6,394 nt of DNA from Actinomycetota bacterium. GTDB taxonomy: Bacteria; Actinomycetota; Actinomycetes; S36-B12; UBA10799. Under the pieces are notes generated by a model. That model was not told where the DNA came from. It saw nothing but the letters and a program-made list of their open reading frames with translations, and ran no database searches. The stretch spans positions 1 to 6,394 of the forward strand of contig JAUPKO010000816.1 in the NCBI GenBank assembly GCA_030837395.1, in the 5' to 3' direction. Both the position numbers and the translations under genes were made by a program. Below, piece after piece: positions 1-6,394 of the stretch (the first letter of the stretch is position 1; every line of letters starts with the position of its first letter).

Positions 1-507
1 GACGAGGAACGTGGCTGGTGGCGGCGCAATCGGGAACGGGAGCGGGAGTGGTTCAACCGCCACCTCGGCCTGGATTTGGAGTTGCGCGCGGAGGGTGCCG
101 TGGCGATCGATCCGGCCGGTGACCTCACCGATCGGGCCTTCCCCGGAGCCGGCTCGGCAAGGCATTACGCGCTGCTGCTGCTCGACGAACTGGTGGAGGA
201 GTTGCGCAACGACAAGGGCGCCGCGTTGGACGGGACGGCCTGGGCGCACGTGGCGCATTCCACGGCCCGGCACGCTGGCGACCGAGTGTTCGCCAACTGG
301 CGTCCGGGGCTGCGCAAAGCCCACCGCGAGAATCCCGACGCGGTGTACGAGGAGGCGCTGGAGGTGCTGGTGGAGGCCGGTCTGGTGCGCCATGACACGG
401 GCGGGTTGTTGGTGCACGCCGCCGCCGCCCGCTATGCGCCCAGACCCGAGTTGCTCGCGGCCGCGGCGCCCTCGGGTGAACGGTCGCTGTTCGAGGTCGA
501 CTTCTGA
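1..507 (+). CDS. jetB: JetB-like Wadjet subunit (TIGR02678/DUF2398), 3' part
   Basis: This is the C-terminal 168 residues of a protein whose start lies upstream of the window; the frame is open from base 1 to the TGA at 505-507. The stretch with FNRHLGLDLELRAEG followed by IDPAGDLTD, a Phe-Pro, and LLLLDEL matches the conserved C-terminal pattern I know for TIGR02678 (DUF2398): a lineage 'tGl.lE.RaEG...vDp.g.ltD..FP' and then a helix. In the cassette this protein is the JetB/MukE-like partner, a winged-helix (kite) subunit expected to bind the JetA kleisin and the SMC ATPase. The segment around residues 1-20 of the visible part is rich in Arg, Glu and Trp, as expected for a helix. Its stop overlaps the ATG of the next gene by one base (TGATG), so the two are translationally coupled. 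An internal TTG at 76 is in frame but is not the real start. Identification is from motif memory and from gene order; no profile search was possible. Confidence 0.85.
   Translation, partial: DEERGWWRRNREREREWFNRHLGLDLELRAEGAVAIDPAGDLTDRAFPGAGSARHYALLLLDELVEELRNDKGAALDGTAWAHVAHSTARHAGDRVFANWRPGLRKAHRENPDAVYEEALEVLVEAGLVRHDTGGLLVHAAAARYAPRPELLAAAAPSGERSLFEVDF
493..496 (+). promoter_or_regulatory. probable ribosome binding site of jetC
   Basis: GAGG lies ten bases before the ATG at 507, inside the last codons of the jetB-like gene. It supports 507 as the start of the ATPase gene. The jetD start at 4634 has no comparable purine-rich element at proper spacing and probably depends on reinitiation after the overlapping stop. 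Confidence 0.4.
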
Positions 508-3500
508 TGGCAGCGACCACCCCCAACGGGTCGCCCGGGTCGCACGCGCCCTCCCCGGCCCCGAGCACCCGCTTCCGGCTCAACCGTGCGGGCATCCTCA
601 ACGTCTGGCAGTACGACTCGCAGGAGTTCGACTTCGGCGGGGGCCGACTGCTGCTGCGTGGGGCCAACGGCGCCGGCAAGTCCAAGACGCTCGAGATGCT
701 CCTGCCGTTCGCGCTCGACGGCGACAAGGCGCGTCTGACGGCCTCGGCCAAACACCATACGAGTCTGCTGTGGCTCATGACCGACGGCTACGACGGCCCC
801 GGCCGGGTCGGCTACATCTGGGTCGAGTTCCTGCGACCCACCGTCGACGGTGGGCACGAAGCCTTCACCTGTGGCGTCGGCATCCGCGCCAGCGGATCGC
901 AGCGCACGGCCACTGCCTGGCACTTCACCACCGACCAACGGATCGGCATCGACTTCACACTCGATGACGACGGGAGCCCGCTGACGCGGGGGCGGTTGGC
1001 CGAGGTGCTCGGCGACGACGGCTACGTATTCGAGCGCGCGACGGCCTACAAGGAACACGTCGGCCGAGCACTGTTCGGCCTCGACCCGGCGCAATACGAC
1101 GACGTGCTGCGGCTGCTCTACTGGCTGCGCCAACCGCAGATCGGGGAGGACATCGAACCGGCCAAACTCACCGGGCAGTTGTCCCAGGCTCTGCCGCAAC
1201 TTGACGAGCAGGCGCTGCGAGCCGCGGGCGAGACCTTCGACGAACTCACCGCATTCGGCGAGCAGATCGAGCGGCGCGCGGCGGCCGCGGGTGTGCTCAC
1301 GGCCCTGGCTGGCGCGTACGCCGACTACGCCCGGGCGGTGGTGGCGGATCGAGCCCGGGCGGTGGCCAATGCACTGCGCACCGAGCGCCAGTTGCGCACC
1401 CAGGCCAAGCGGGCGCAGGGCGAGGTCGAGCGGCTCGGGACTGAGTTGGCTGCGGCTGAGGCGCAGCGGGCCGCCGAAGCTGCCGCGAAGGGGCAGGAGG
1501 AGGCGCGCCTGACGGCGCTGCAGGACAGTCCCGAATTCCGCACTCAGCGCCGGTTGACGGAACTGCGCGAGACCGCGCGCCGGGACCGCCGGCAGGCCGA
1601 CGTCGCCGCCACGCGCAGAGCCGATGCGGCCGGCGCGGTGAGCACGCGCGAGGGGAAGGTGGCCGAACGAGCCGCTGGTGTGCGGCGGTTGCTGCAGTCG
1701 CACGTTGCGCTGGTGCGTGGGTTGCATGCCCGGCTGCGTGAGGGTGTGCCCGGCTCGGCCGGGTTGGTGGTCGGCTCGGCGCTGGAGGGGCCTCGGCTTG
1801 AGTCCACCGACGAGGTCGAATCGCTGATTGCTGCGCTTGACCATGCCGTCGTGCTGCTGGGGCAGGCCCGCACCGCGGTGAGCCTGCGGTTGGCCGCGGT
1901 GGCGGTGGTGCGCGTGGCCGCCGAACGCGCGGAGGCCGCGGATCGGACGCAGCAGGCGGCCGAGCGTGCCGCCGACGAAGCGGAGCAGCGATGGGACGCC
2001 GCCCGGAATCTCCTGCGCGAGGCTGAGCGGGCCGCGGATGATGCCCTGCGGGTTCTCGACGAAGCGCTGGTGGCGTGGGTTGCCGAGCCGGTCGCCGTGG
2101 CTGTGGAGTTGCCGGAGGAGCTGGATGCCGACGCCGTTGCGCGCCTGCCGGAGTTGGCGCAGGACGCCGCCGCGCCGACCCTCGACGCGATGCGCTCCGA
2201 GCGGGCGCAAGCCGCCGCGCGACGGGAGGCCGCTGGCGCACGCATCGCCGAACTCGGTCAGCGTCGGGCCGAGGTCGCGGCCGAGCGTGATCCCGCGCCG
2301 CCGCCGCCCGCGCTGCCCCGCACCGAGCGTCCCGACGGCCTGCCGCTGTGGCAGGTGGTGGACTTCACTCGCGGCCTGGACGGTGCGCAGCAGGCAGGTC
2401 TGGAGGCGGCATTGCAGGCTGCGGGCCTGCTGGATGCGTGGGTGCGTCCCGGCGGTCGGCTGCTCGATGAGCAGCAGCGGGACGTGGTGTTGGCGCCAGC
2501 GCGAAGTGCCCTTGGGGACCCCCACGCCGCGGGCTCCACCGGCACTTCGGGCGGCCCCGACACCCCGGCCTTGGATCGGCTACTCACGCCGGACCTGCCC
2601 GCGGACGCGCGCGGCTTGCACCTCGACGACGTCCGCGCAGTCTTGGCCGCGATCGGCACTGAGGATCACCGGGCGACGGCGTGGGTGCGTCCCGATGGCA
2701 TGTGGCGACTCGGTCCGGCGCACGGCCGTGCGGCCAAGGAAGCCGCGCAGTTCATCGGGGCCACGGCGCGAGCCCAGGAGCGGTTGCGTCGGTTGGCCGA
2801 GATCGACGCCGAACTCGCCGAGCAGCGAACGCTGCGCACCGCCGCGGACTCCGACCACGAGCGGTTGACGGCGGAGGTCGCCGCGCTGACGGCCTGGGTG
2901 CGGGCCGTGCCTTCGGGTCGGGCGCTGCTGACCGCCTGGACACGGGCCGACGAGCGTCGACGGGCCGAGGCCGAGGCCGGGGAGGTCAACCGCACGGCCC
3001 AGGTCGAGGCGCGGTCGGCGCGGGCCGCGGCGGCCGACGCGCGAACCCGCCTGCAACGTGCCGCCGACGAGCACGCCCTGCCGTCGGCCACATCCGAGTT
3101 GAACGCCGTGGATCAAGCCCTGCGCGGCCTGGATTCGGACCTCAACGGTGCCGAACGCGACGTCCCGCCGATTCGGTCCGGGATCACCGCCTGGACCGAG
3201 GCCACGGCCTTCTGGCAGGAGGCTCTCGACACCCTGGCCGCAGAGCAGTCAGCCGCCGCCGAGGCTGACCGGCAGGCACGCGAATCCGGGGCGCAGGCCG
3301 ACGCGTTGGAGGCGACGATGGGCGCCTCAATCCAGCAACTCCAGCAGGCCATCGGCGAGGCCCAACGCAACCGAGACCAGCACGAACGCGCCGCGGAGGC
3401 GGCTCAGACCAGGGCCAACGCCTTGCGCGGCGAGCATGGCGAAGCGAAGGCCGAGGCCCGCAACGCTGACGCCCGCCTCGCCGAGCACCTGGGGCAGCGC

Positions 3501-4637
3501 ACCGGAACCATCGGGGCGTTGGCCGCAACCTCCGGGGTGCCGGGCCTGCTGGCTGCAACGGCCGCGCCGGAAGCCGACGGTGACGAAGTGCTCCGGCTGG
3601 TGGATCACCCTGCGGGTGAGGCGGTGAGTCGGCGCACCGCGGAGGCGGTGCAATCGTTGGCCAGGTTGAGCGAGGTCGAGCCGAGCACGGCGGTGAACCG
3701 AGTGTGGAAGTCGCACGCGGAGGCCACCAGCGGACCTGCCGCCGATCACCAGCCCGCGGTCGCCCAATTCGACGATCTGCTCGCCGTGAGCGGCACCGAC
3801 GAGGCCGGCGAAGCCCCCATTGTGGAGTTGGCGACGCGGGTGGACGCCGCAGTGCGTCGGGACCGCGAGCTGCTCACCGAGCGCGAGAAGAAGCAGTTCG
3901 AGCAGCACATCCTGGGCGAACTCGGCGATGCGATCCGCCGCTGCCGGCGCGAGGCCGACGAACTCGTCATCGCCATGAATCAGCAACTCGCCCACGTCAC
4001 GACGTCGCAGGGCATCCAGGTGAAGCTGGAGTGGAAGTTGCGCGCCGATGTCCCGGCCGAGGCCCGCGAGGCGGTGGGGCTACTGTCGCAGCCGGTCGGA
4101 GCGCTGGTCGCCTCGGAGCGGGCGCGGTTGCGCGATGTGCTGCACGAGTTGATCGAGGTGTCGCGCTCGGAGCGGCCGGAATTGTCGTACGGCGAGCACC
4201 TCTCGGCGGCGCTGGACTACCGGGTGTGGTCGGAGTTCACCATCCGCTACAGCCGGCCGGAGGGGGAGGGTGCCTGGGAGCGGCTGCACCGGCGGTCGCC
4301 GCTGTCGCAGGGGGAGCAGAAGGTGCTGTGCTACCTGCCGTTGTTCGCTGCTGCGGCGGCGCACTTCACATCGTTGGCCGGTGCGGCGCCGTACGCCCCG
4401 CGCCTGGTGCTGCTCGACGACGCCTTTCCCAAGATCGACGTGCGCACCCACCCACTGCTGTTCGGTTTGCTGGTGCAACTCGACCTCGACTTCGTGATTA
4501 CCAGCGAGCGGCTGTGGGGCGACCACGACACCGTGCCGTCGCTGGCGATCTACGAGGCACTGCGCGATCCGAGTCAACGCGGCATCGCGCAATACGAGTA
4601 CCGCTGGGACGGCCGATCGCTGCACGCACTCGGATGA
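507..4637 (+). CDS. jetC: JetC-like SMC-family ATPase (TIGR02680)
   Basis: This is the motor ATPase of the cassette, a 1376-residue SMC/MukB-like protein of usual family length. The N-terminal head begins after about 20 Ser/Pro/Thr-rich residues with FRLNRAGILNVWQY. The Walker A motif GANGAGKS is at residues 52-59, followed by LEMLLPF and the GYIWVEF strand. Long Ala/Glu/Arg-rich coiled-coil arms occupy roughly residues 235-595 and 754-1005. Between them is a hinge-like domain with PLWQVVDF (613-620) and AKEAAQFIG (743-751), both typical of TIGR02680. The C-terminal head (SbcCD_C-like) has a conserved Trp at 1176, the signature LSQGEQK (1266-1272), and Walker B LVLLDD (1300-1305) with the downstream Asp 1311. 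The Walker B acidic pair is Asp-Asp instead of the usual Asp-Glu. By family knowledge it dimerises through the hinge, engages JetA and JetB, and uses ATP to extrude DNA loops on invading plasmids. The start at 507 overlaps the jetB stop, and the stop overlaps the jetD start (ATGA). No frameshift is seen. Confidence 0.93.
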   Translation: MAATTPNGSPGSHAPSPAPSTRFRLNRAGILNVWQYDSQEFDFGGGRLLLRGANGAGKSKTLEMLLPFALDGDKARLTASAKHHTSLLWLMTDGYDGPGRVGYIWVEFLRPTVDGGHEAFTCGVGIRASGSQRTATAWHFTTDQRIGIDFTLDDDGSPLTRGRLAEVLGDDGYVFERATAYKEHVGRALFGLDPAQYDDVLRLLYWLRQPQIGEDIEPAKLTGQLSQALPQLDEQALRAAGETFDELTAFGEQIERRAAAAGVLTALAGAYADYARAVVADRARAVANALRTERQLRTQAKRAQGEVERLGTELAAAEAQRAAEAAAKGQEEARLTALQDSPEFRTQRRLTELRETARRDRRQADVAATRRADAAGAVSTREGKVAERAAGVRRLLQSHVALVRGLHARLREGVPGSAGLVVGSALEGPRLESTDEVESLIAALDHAVVLLGQARTAVSLRLAAVAVVRVAAERAEAADRTQQAAERAADEAEQRWDAARNLLREAERAADDALRVLDEALVAWVAEPVAVAVELPEELDADAVARLPELAQDAAAPTLDAMRSERAQAAARREAAGARIAELGQRRAEVAAERDPAPPPPALPRTERPDGLPLWQVVDFTRGLDGAQQAGLEAALQAAGLLDAWVRPGGRLLDEQQRDVVLAPARSALGDPHAAGSTGTSGGPDTPALDRLLTPDLPADARGLHLDDVRAVLAAIGTEDHRATAWVRPDGMWRLGPAHGRAAKEAAQFIGATARAQERLRRLAEIDAELAEQRTLRTAADSDHERLTAEVAALTAWVRAVPSGRALLTAWTRADERRRAEAEAGEVNRTAQVEARSARAAAADARTRLQRAADEHALPSATSELNAVDQALRGLDSDLNGAERDVPPIRSGITAWTEATAFWQEALDTLAAEQSAAAEADRQARESGAQADALEATMGASIQQLQQAIGEAQRNRDQHERAAEAAQTRANALRGEHGEAKAEARNADARLAEHLGQRTGTIGALAATSGVPGLLAATAAPEADGDEVLRLVDHPAGEAVSRRTAEAVQSLARLSEVEPSTAVNRVWKSHAEATSGPAADHQPAVAQFDDLLAVSGTDEAGEAPIVELATRVDAAVRRDRELLTEREKKQFEQHILGELGDAIRRCRREADELVIAMNQQLAHVTTSQGIQVKLEWKLRADVPAEAREAVGLLSQPVGALVASERARLRDVLHELIEVSRSERPELSYGEHLSAALDYRVWSEFTIRYSRPEGEGAWERLHRRSPLSQGEQKVLCYLPLFAAAAAHFTSLAGAAPYAPRLVLLDDAFPKIDVRTHPLLFGLLVQLDLDFVITSERLWGDHDTVPSLAIYEALRDPSQRGIAQYEYRWDGRSLHALG

Positions 4638-5968
4638 GCGCCCTGCCGGATTGGATCGCGGACCCCGCGCTGGGGCCGGTGTGGGACCGCATCTGGGACC
4701 GCTTCGAGAAGGCCGGGTTGGAGCCTGTCGGGGGGGTGCGGGTGGCGGCGGCCACGCGCGAGCAGCGCCATGCGCTCGGTGATCTGTTGGGGCGACCGCT
4801 GACCGGTGGCACGGTGCGCATCGACTTGGCGGTGCTCGACGAGCGGTTGGCCGAGCGCTCCGGGGTCGGCGGGTTGGGGGAGGTGCTCGGGCAGTTGTAC
4901 GGGCGGGCGCCGCAGAGTCGTCCGGCGGCACGGGCGGCGCGGGCCGAGGCTAGGGAGTTGCCGTTGGCGTTGGCGGCGGAGCTGTTCGATCCGGCGTGGT
5001 CGGCGGAGGTGATCGGCTGGTTGCGGGACACCGGGGTGCTGACGGCCCGGGCCGACTCCGAGCGCATCGTGCGCGACGCGGCCACGGTGCTGGCGGAGCT
5101 GACGGGTTCGGCCGCCGACGGTCCCCTGCCGGCCCGGACGCCGCCGGCAGTTACGGACGGGCCCCTGCCGACGCGGACGCCACCGGCAGTTCCGGGTGGG
5201 CCCCAGCCCACCCGGTCGCGGGTGGAACTCGGCGCGACGTTGCTCGGTGATGCGCACGCGTTGGACCGTGACAGGGTGCTGCATGCCGTGGTGCTGCGTG
5301 GGTTAGCTGCTGCTGTCGGGGTGGCGGTGCCGGGCTCAACGGGGGACCGGGAGGAGTTGTGGGCGCGGTTCGGGGTGCAGCCCGATGTGCTCTCGCGGAC
5401 CTGCCTGGCGTGGCGATTGCGGTCCACGGGTGCAGGCCCGACGGACCGACGCGTCAACGAGGCCTGCGCTGCCGGCGACCCGATCCACCTGACCGAATGG
5501 GACCTGCGTCGGTTGGCGGAGGTGCACCCCGGGGCCGATGGGCCGGTGCTGGTGTGCGAGAACCCGAGGGTGGTCGAGGCCTTTGCCGAAATTGGCGTGG
5601 TCGGGTGGTCGGCGGTCTGCACCGCTGGCGAGCCGAATCTGGTGGTGGCGCGGGTGCTGGGGCAGTTGGCGACCGCTGGGGCCGAGTTGTTGTACCACGG
5701 CGACTTCGACTGGGCGGGCCTGGCGATCGCCAACCGGGTGATCGAGCGGGCCGGTGCGCGGCCGTGGTTGATGTCGGCGGGGGACTATTCGCGAGGTGTG
5801 CGGGACGATGGTCCGCGGCTGATCGGGCACGAGGTGGTGCCGTCCTGGGACCGGGAGTTGGGCGACGTCATGCGGTCCCATGGCCGGGCGGTGCACGAGG
5901 AGTCGGTGCTGGCCGAACTGCTGGCGGTCGCGGAGGATTGGCCGGGGGCACGGGTGTGGCGGGGGTGA
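4634..5968 (+). CDS. jetD: JetD-like toprim nuclease (TIGR02679; DUF3323 + DUF2399)
   Basis: This 444-residue protein is the expected plasmid-cleaving subunit of the Wadjet system. The N-terminal half, about residues 1-160, fits DUF3323. The C-terminal half is the DUF2399 toprim domain: VLVCENP supplies the acidic Glu 309, and YHGDFDWAG supplies Asp 357 and Asp 359, the E...DxD metal-binding set of toprim nucleases. The strand-turn SAVCTAGEPN and LMSAGDY are also family-like. A proline-rich insertion at residues 162-196 precedes the conserved LGDAHALD segment and makes the protein longer than I expect for the family (about 400 residues, from memory). I chose the ATG at 4634 because it overlaps the jetC stop as ATGA and begins a normal family N terminus (MSALPDWIADPALGPVW); the open frame continues upstream only as an antisense-like shadow within jetC. 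In type I Wadjet, JetD cuts DNA bent by the stalled SMC complex; the same role is inferred here. Confidence 0.92.
   Translation: MSALPDWIADPALGPVWDRIWDRFEKAGLEPVGGVRVAAATREQRHALGDLLGRPLTGGTVRIDLAVLDERLAERSGVGGLGEVLGQLYGRAPQSRPAARAARAEARELPLALAAELFDPAWSAEVIGWLRDTGVLTARADSERIVRDAATVLAELTGSAADGPLPARTPPAVTDGPLPTRTPPAVPGGPQPTRSRVELGATLLGDAHALDRDRVLHAVVLRGLAAAVGVAVPGSTGDREELWARFGVQPDVLSRTCLAWRLRSTGAGPTDRRVNEACAAGDPIHLTEWDLRRLAEVHPGADGPVLVCENPRVVEAFAEIGVVGWSAVCTAGEPNLVVARVLGQLATAGAELLYHGDFDWAGLAIANRVIERAGARPWLMSAGDYSRGVRDDGPRLIGHEVVPSWDRELGDVMRSHGRAVHEESVLAELLAVAEDWPGARVWRG
5117..5221 (+). repeat. 39-bp in-frame tandem repeat, 2.7 copies, inside jetD
   Basis: Two full 39-base units (5117-5155 and 5156-5194) match at 34 of 39 bases by my count, and a shorter diverged third copy follows (5195-5221). 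They encode DGPLPARTPPAVT, DGPLPTRTPPAVP and GGPQPTRSR, a proline-rich flexible linker at JetD residues 162-196. The unit is a multiple of three, so copy-number changes keep the frame. It sits at the boundary between the DUF3323 part and the conserved segment leading to the toprim domain. Confidence 0.85.
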
Positions 5969-5975
5969 CGGTGGA

Positions 5976-5992
5976 GCTGCACAGGTTGCAGC
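5976..5992. terminator. small hairpin between convergent genes, possible weak terminator
   Basis: A perfect six-base stem, GCTGCA paired with TGCAGC, encloses a five-base loop. It lies eight bases after the jetD stop and about 30 bases past the stop of the minus-strand zinc-finger remnant. There is no following T-tract on either strand, so intrinsic termination is only a guess based on position. The remaining bases up to 6021 show no other convincing structure. Confidence 0.25.
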
Positions 5993-6021
5993 GGCCCCGG
6001 CCCACCTTCGGCCACCGCTCG

Positions 6022-6126
6022 TCAGGTCCAGGCCACCATCTCGTCGACGGAGCACCAGCGCCAGTCCTCGCCGGGTTCGACGCTGCGCATGACCGGATGG
6101 GCCGTCGCGTGGAGGTGTGCGGTGGC
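6022..6126 (-). pseudogene. C-terminal remnant of a UBP-type zinc-finger protein
   Basis: Read on the minus strand to a TGA at 6022-6024, this stretch encodes ATAHLHATAHPVMRS, then VEPGEDWRWCSVDE and a short tail. This is the highly conserved C-terminal end of small actinobacterial zf-UBP proteins (usual form 'HATAHF..tgHPvmRSvEPGEDWrWCYvDe'). In the intact family, this follows a Cys/His zinc-binding core with a C-x-x-C pair and a 'CCDSS' type segment. None of that core is present: upstream of Ala 6126 the similarity stops and the 3' end of another gene begins. The visible piece is about 34 codons and lacks a plausible start, so I call it a truncated relic. The conserved motif is retained with little decay, so the loss may be recent. 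A rearranged but expressed fusion seems unlikely because the neighbouring gene ends in a stop in another frame. Confidence 0.75.
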
Positions 6127-6394
6127 TAGCCCACTGCCGAGATTCGTGACACTCCCTGTACGGCGTAGACGGTTCCGGCCGGGAAGGTCGTGAAGAAGGC
6201 CGCTTCGCTCTGTGCCACCTGGCCGGGTTCGACGCTCTCCACGAAGGCGAAAGTGGTCTCGAGTTGGGTGGCTCCGTCGGGCGTTTCGGCAGCGATTTCG
6301 ATGACGTACATCGAGCGCTTCTCACTGGTGTTCGTGACGATGACCGGTACGGTCACCAACCCGCTTGCCTCGTCGGCCACCGGCGTCCCCAGCA
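6126..6394 (-). CDS. FxLYD/DUF4352-like small protein, C-terminal part
   Basis: The minus-strand frame is open from the window edge to a TAG at 6126-6128 and gives 88 residues. An in-frame GTG at 6380 exists, but the frame continues past it and the protein fold begins before it, so the gene very probably starts outside the window. The sequence reads like an immunoglobulin-like FxLYD/DUF4352 domain: VPVIVTNTSEKRSMYVIEI, then a D-G turn in ETPDGAT, a beta strand, and the VEPGQVAQ segment preceding the last strands. Such domains usually follow a lipoprotein signal or a membrane segment in actinobacterial envelope proteins, but that part is not visible here. Function is unknown. The stop coincides with the start of the zinc-finger remnant, so the last residues (SRISAVG) may or may not be the original C terminus. 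Confidence 0.65.
   Translation of the reverse strand, partial: LGTPVADEASGLVTVPVIVTNTSEKRSMYVIEIAAETPDGATQLETTFAFVESVEPGQVAQSEAAFFTTFPAGTVYAVQGVSRISAVG

Noticed and set aside
11..967. 318-residue plus-strand open frame at the left edge
   Set aside because: It overlaps the jetB end and jetC start in another frame and has low-complexity content; the jetB frame carries the family motifs.
1900..2060. Ala/Glu/Arg-rich repetitive stretch in jetC, considered as a DNA repeat
   Set aside because: The similarity is compositional, from coiled-coil heptads with GCG, GCC and GAG codons; I found no true repeated unit.
432..2525. 697-residue open frame on the minus strand opposite jetC
   Set aside because: It mirrors the high-GC codon pattern of jetC, has no recognisable domain, and its composition is rich in Arg, Gly and Pro as expected of an antisense shadow.
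3704..4633. Upstream extension of the jetD frame within jetC
   Set aside because: The extension is Arg/Gly/Ala-rich noise overlapping the conserved SMC head; the ATGA overlap at 4634 gives a normal family N terminus.
4498..5733. 411-residue open frame on the minus strand opposite jetD
   Set aside because: It is Ser/Arg/Pro/Ala-rich with no family motif, and it lies fully against a gene with clear toprim residues.
5336..6325. 329-residue minus-strand open frame spanning the jetD end and the convergent region
   Set aside because: It is in a different frame from both the zinc-finger remnant and the FxLYD-like gene, and it crosses three unrelated sequences without any motif of its own.

Overview
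The window is very GC-rich and coding-dense, with codon third positions that are overwhelmingly G or C and genes whose stops and starts overlap. This points to a high-GC actinobacterium; I cannot name the genus.

Positions 1-5968 hold three tightly coupled plus-strand genes: the 3' part of a TIGR02678/DUF2398 gene (jetB-like), a complete TIGR02680 SMC-like ATPase gene (jetC-like, 1376 aa) and a complete TIGR02679 gene with a DUF2399 toprim domain (jetD-like, 444 aa). This is the right-hand three quarters of the TIGR02677-02678-02680-02679 cassette, a Wadjet (JetABCD) anti-plasmid system. From memory it matches the subtype called type III. The fourth gene, jetA (TIGR02677/DUF2397), should lie just upstream, outside the window. 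In Wadjet, JetA, JetB and JetC form an SMC condensin-like, loop-extruding complex that recognises small circular DNA, and JetD cleaves it through its toprim domain. The key ATPase and toprim residues are all present here, so the visible part looks intact.

Positions 5969-6394 are different. Two items lie on the minus strand, convergent with jetD. The first is a short C-terminal remnant of a UBP-type zinc-finger protein (6022-6126) that has lost the rest of its gene. The second is the 3' part of a gene for a small FxLYD/DUF4352-like beta-sandwich protein (6126-6394, running off the window). The remnant begins exactly at the stop codon of the second gene, so a recombination or deletion seam is likely there, at the edge of the defence cassette.

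The most notable points are the Wadjet cassette, a species-specific-looking proline-rich tandem repeat inside JetD (5117-5221), an Asp-Asp rather than Asp-Glu Walker B motif in JetC, and the zinc-finger remnant at the seam. I see no RNA genes, CRISPR arrays, insertion sequences or origins.
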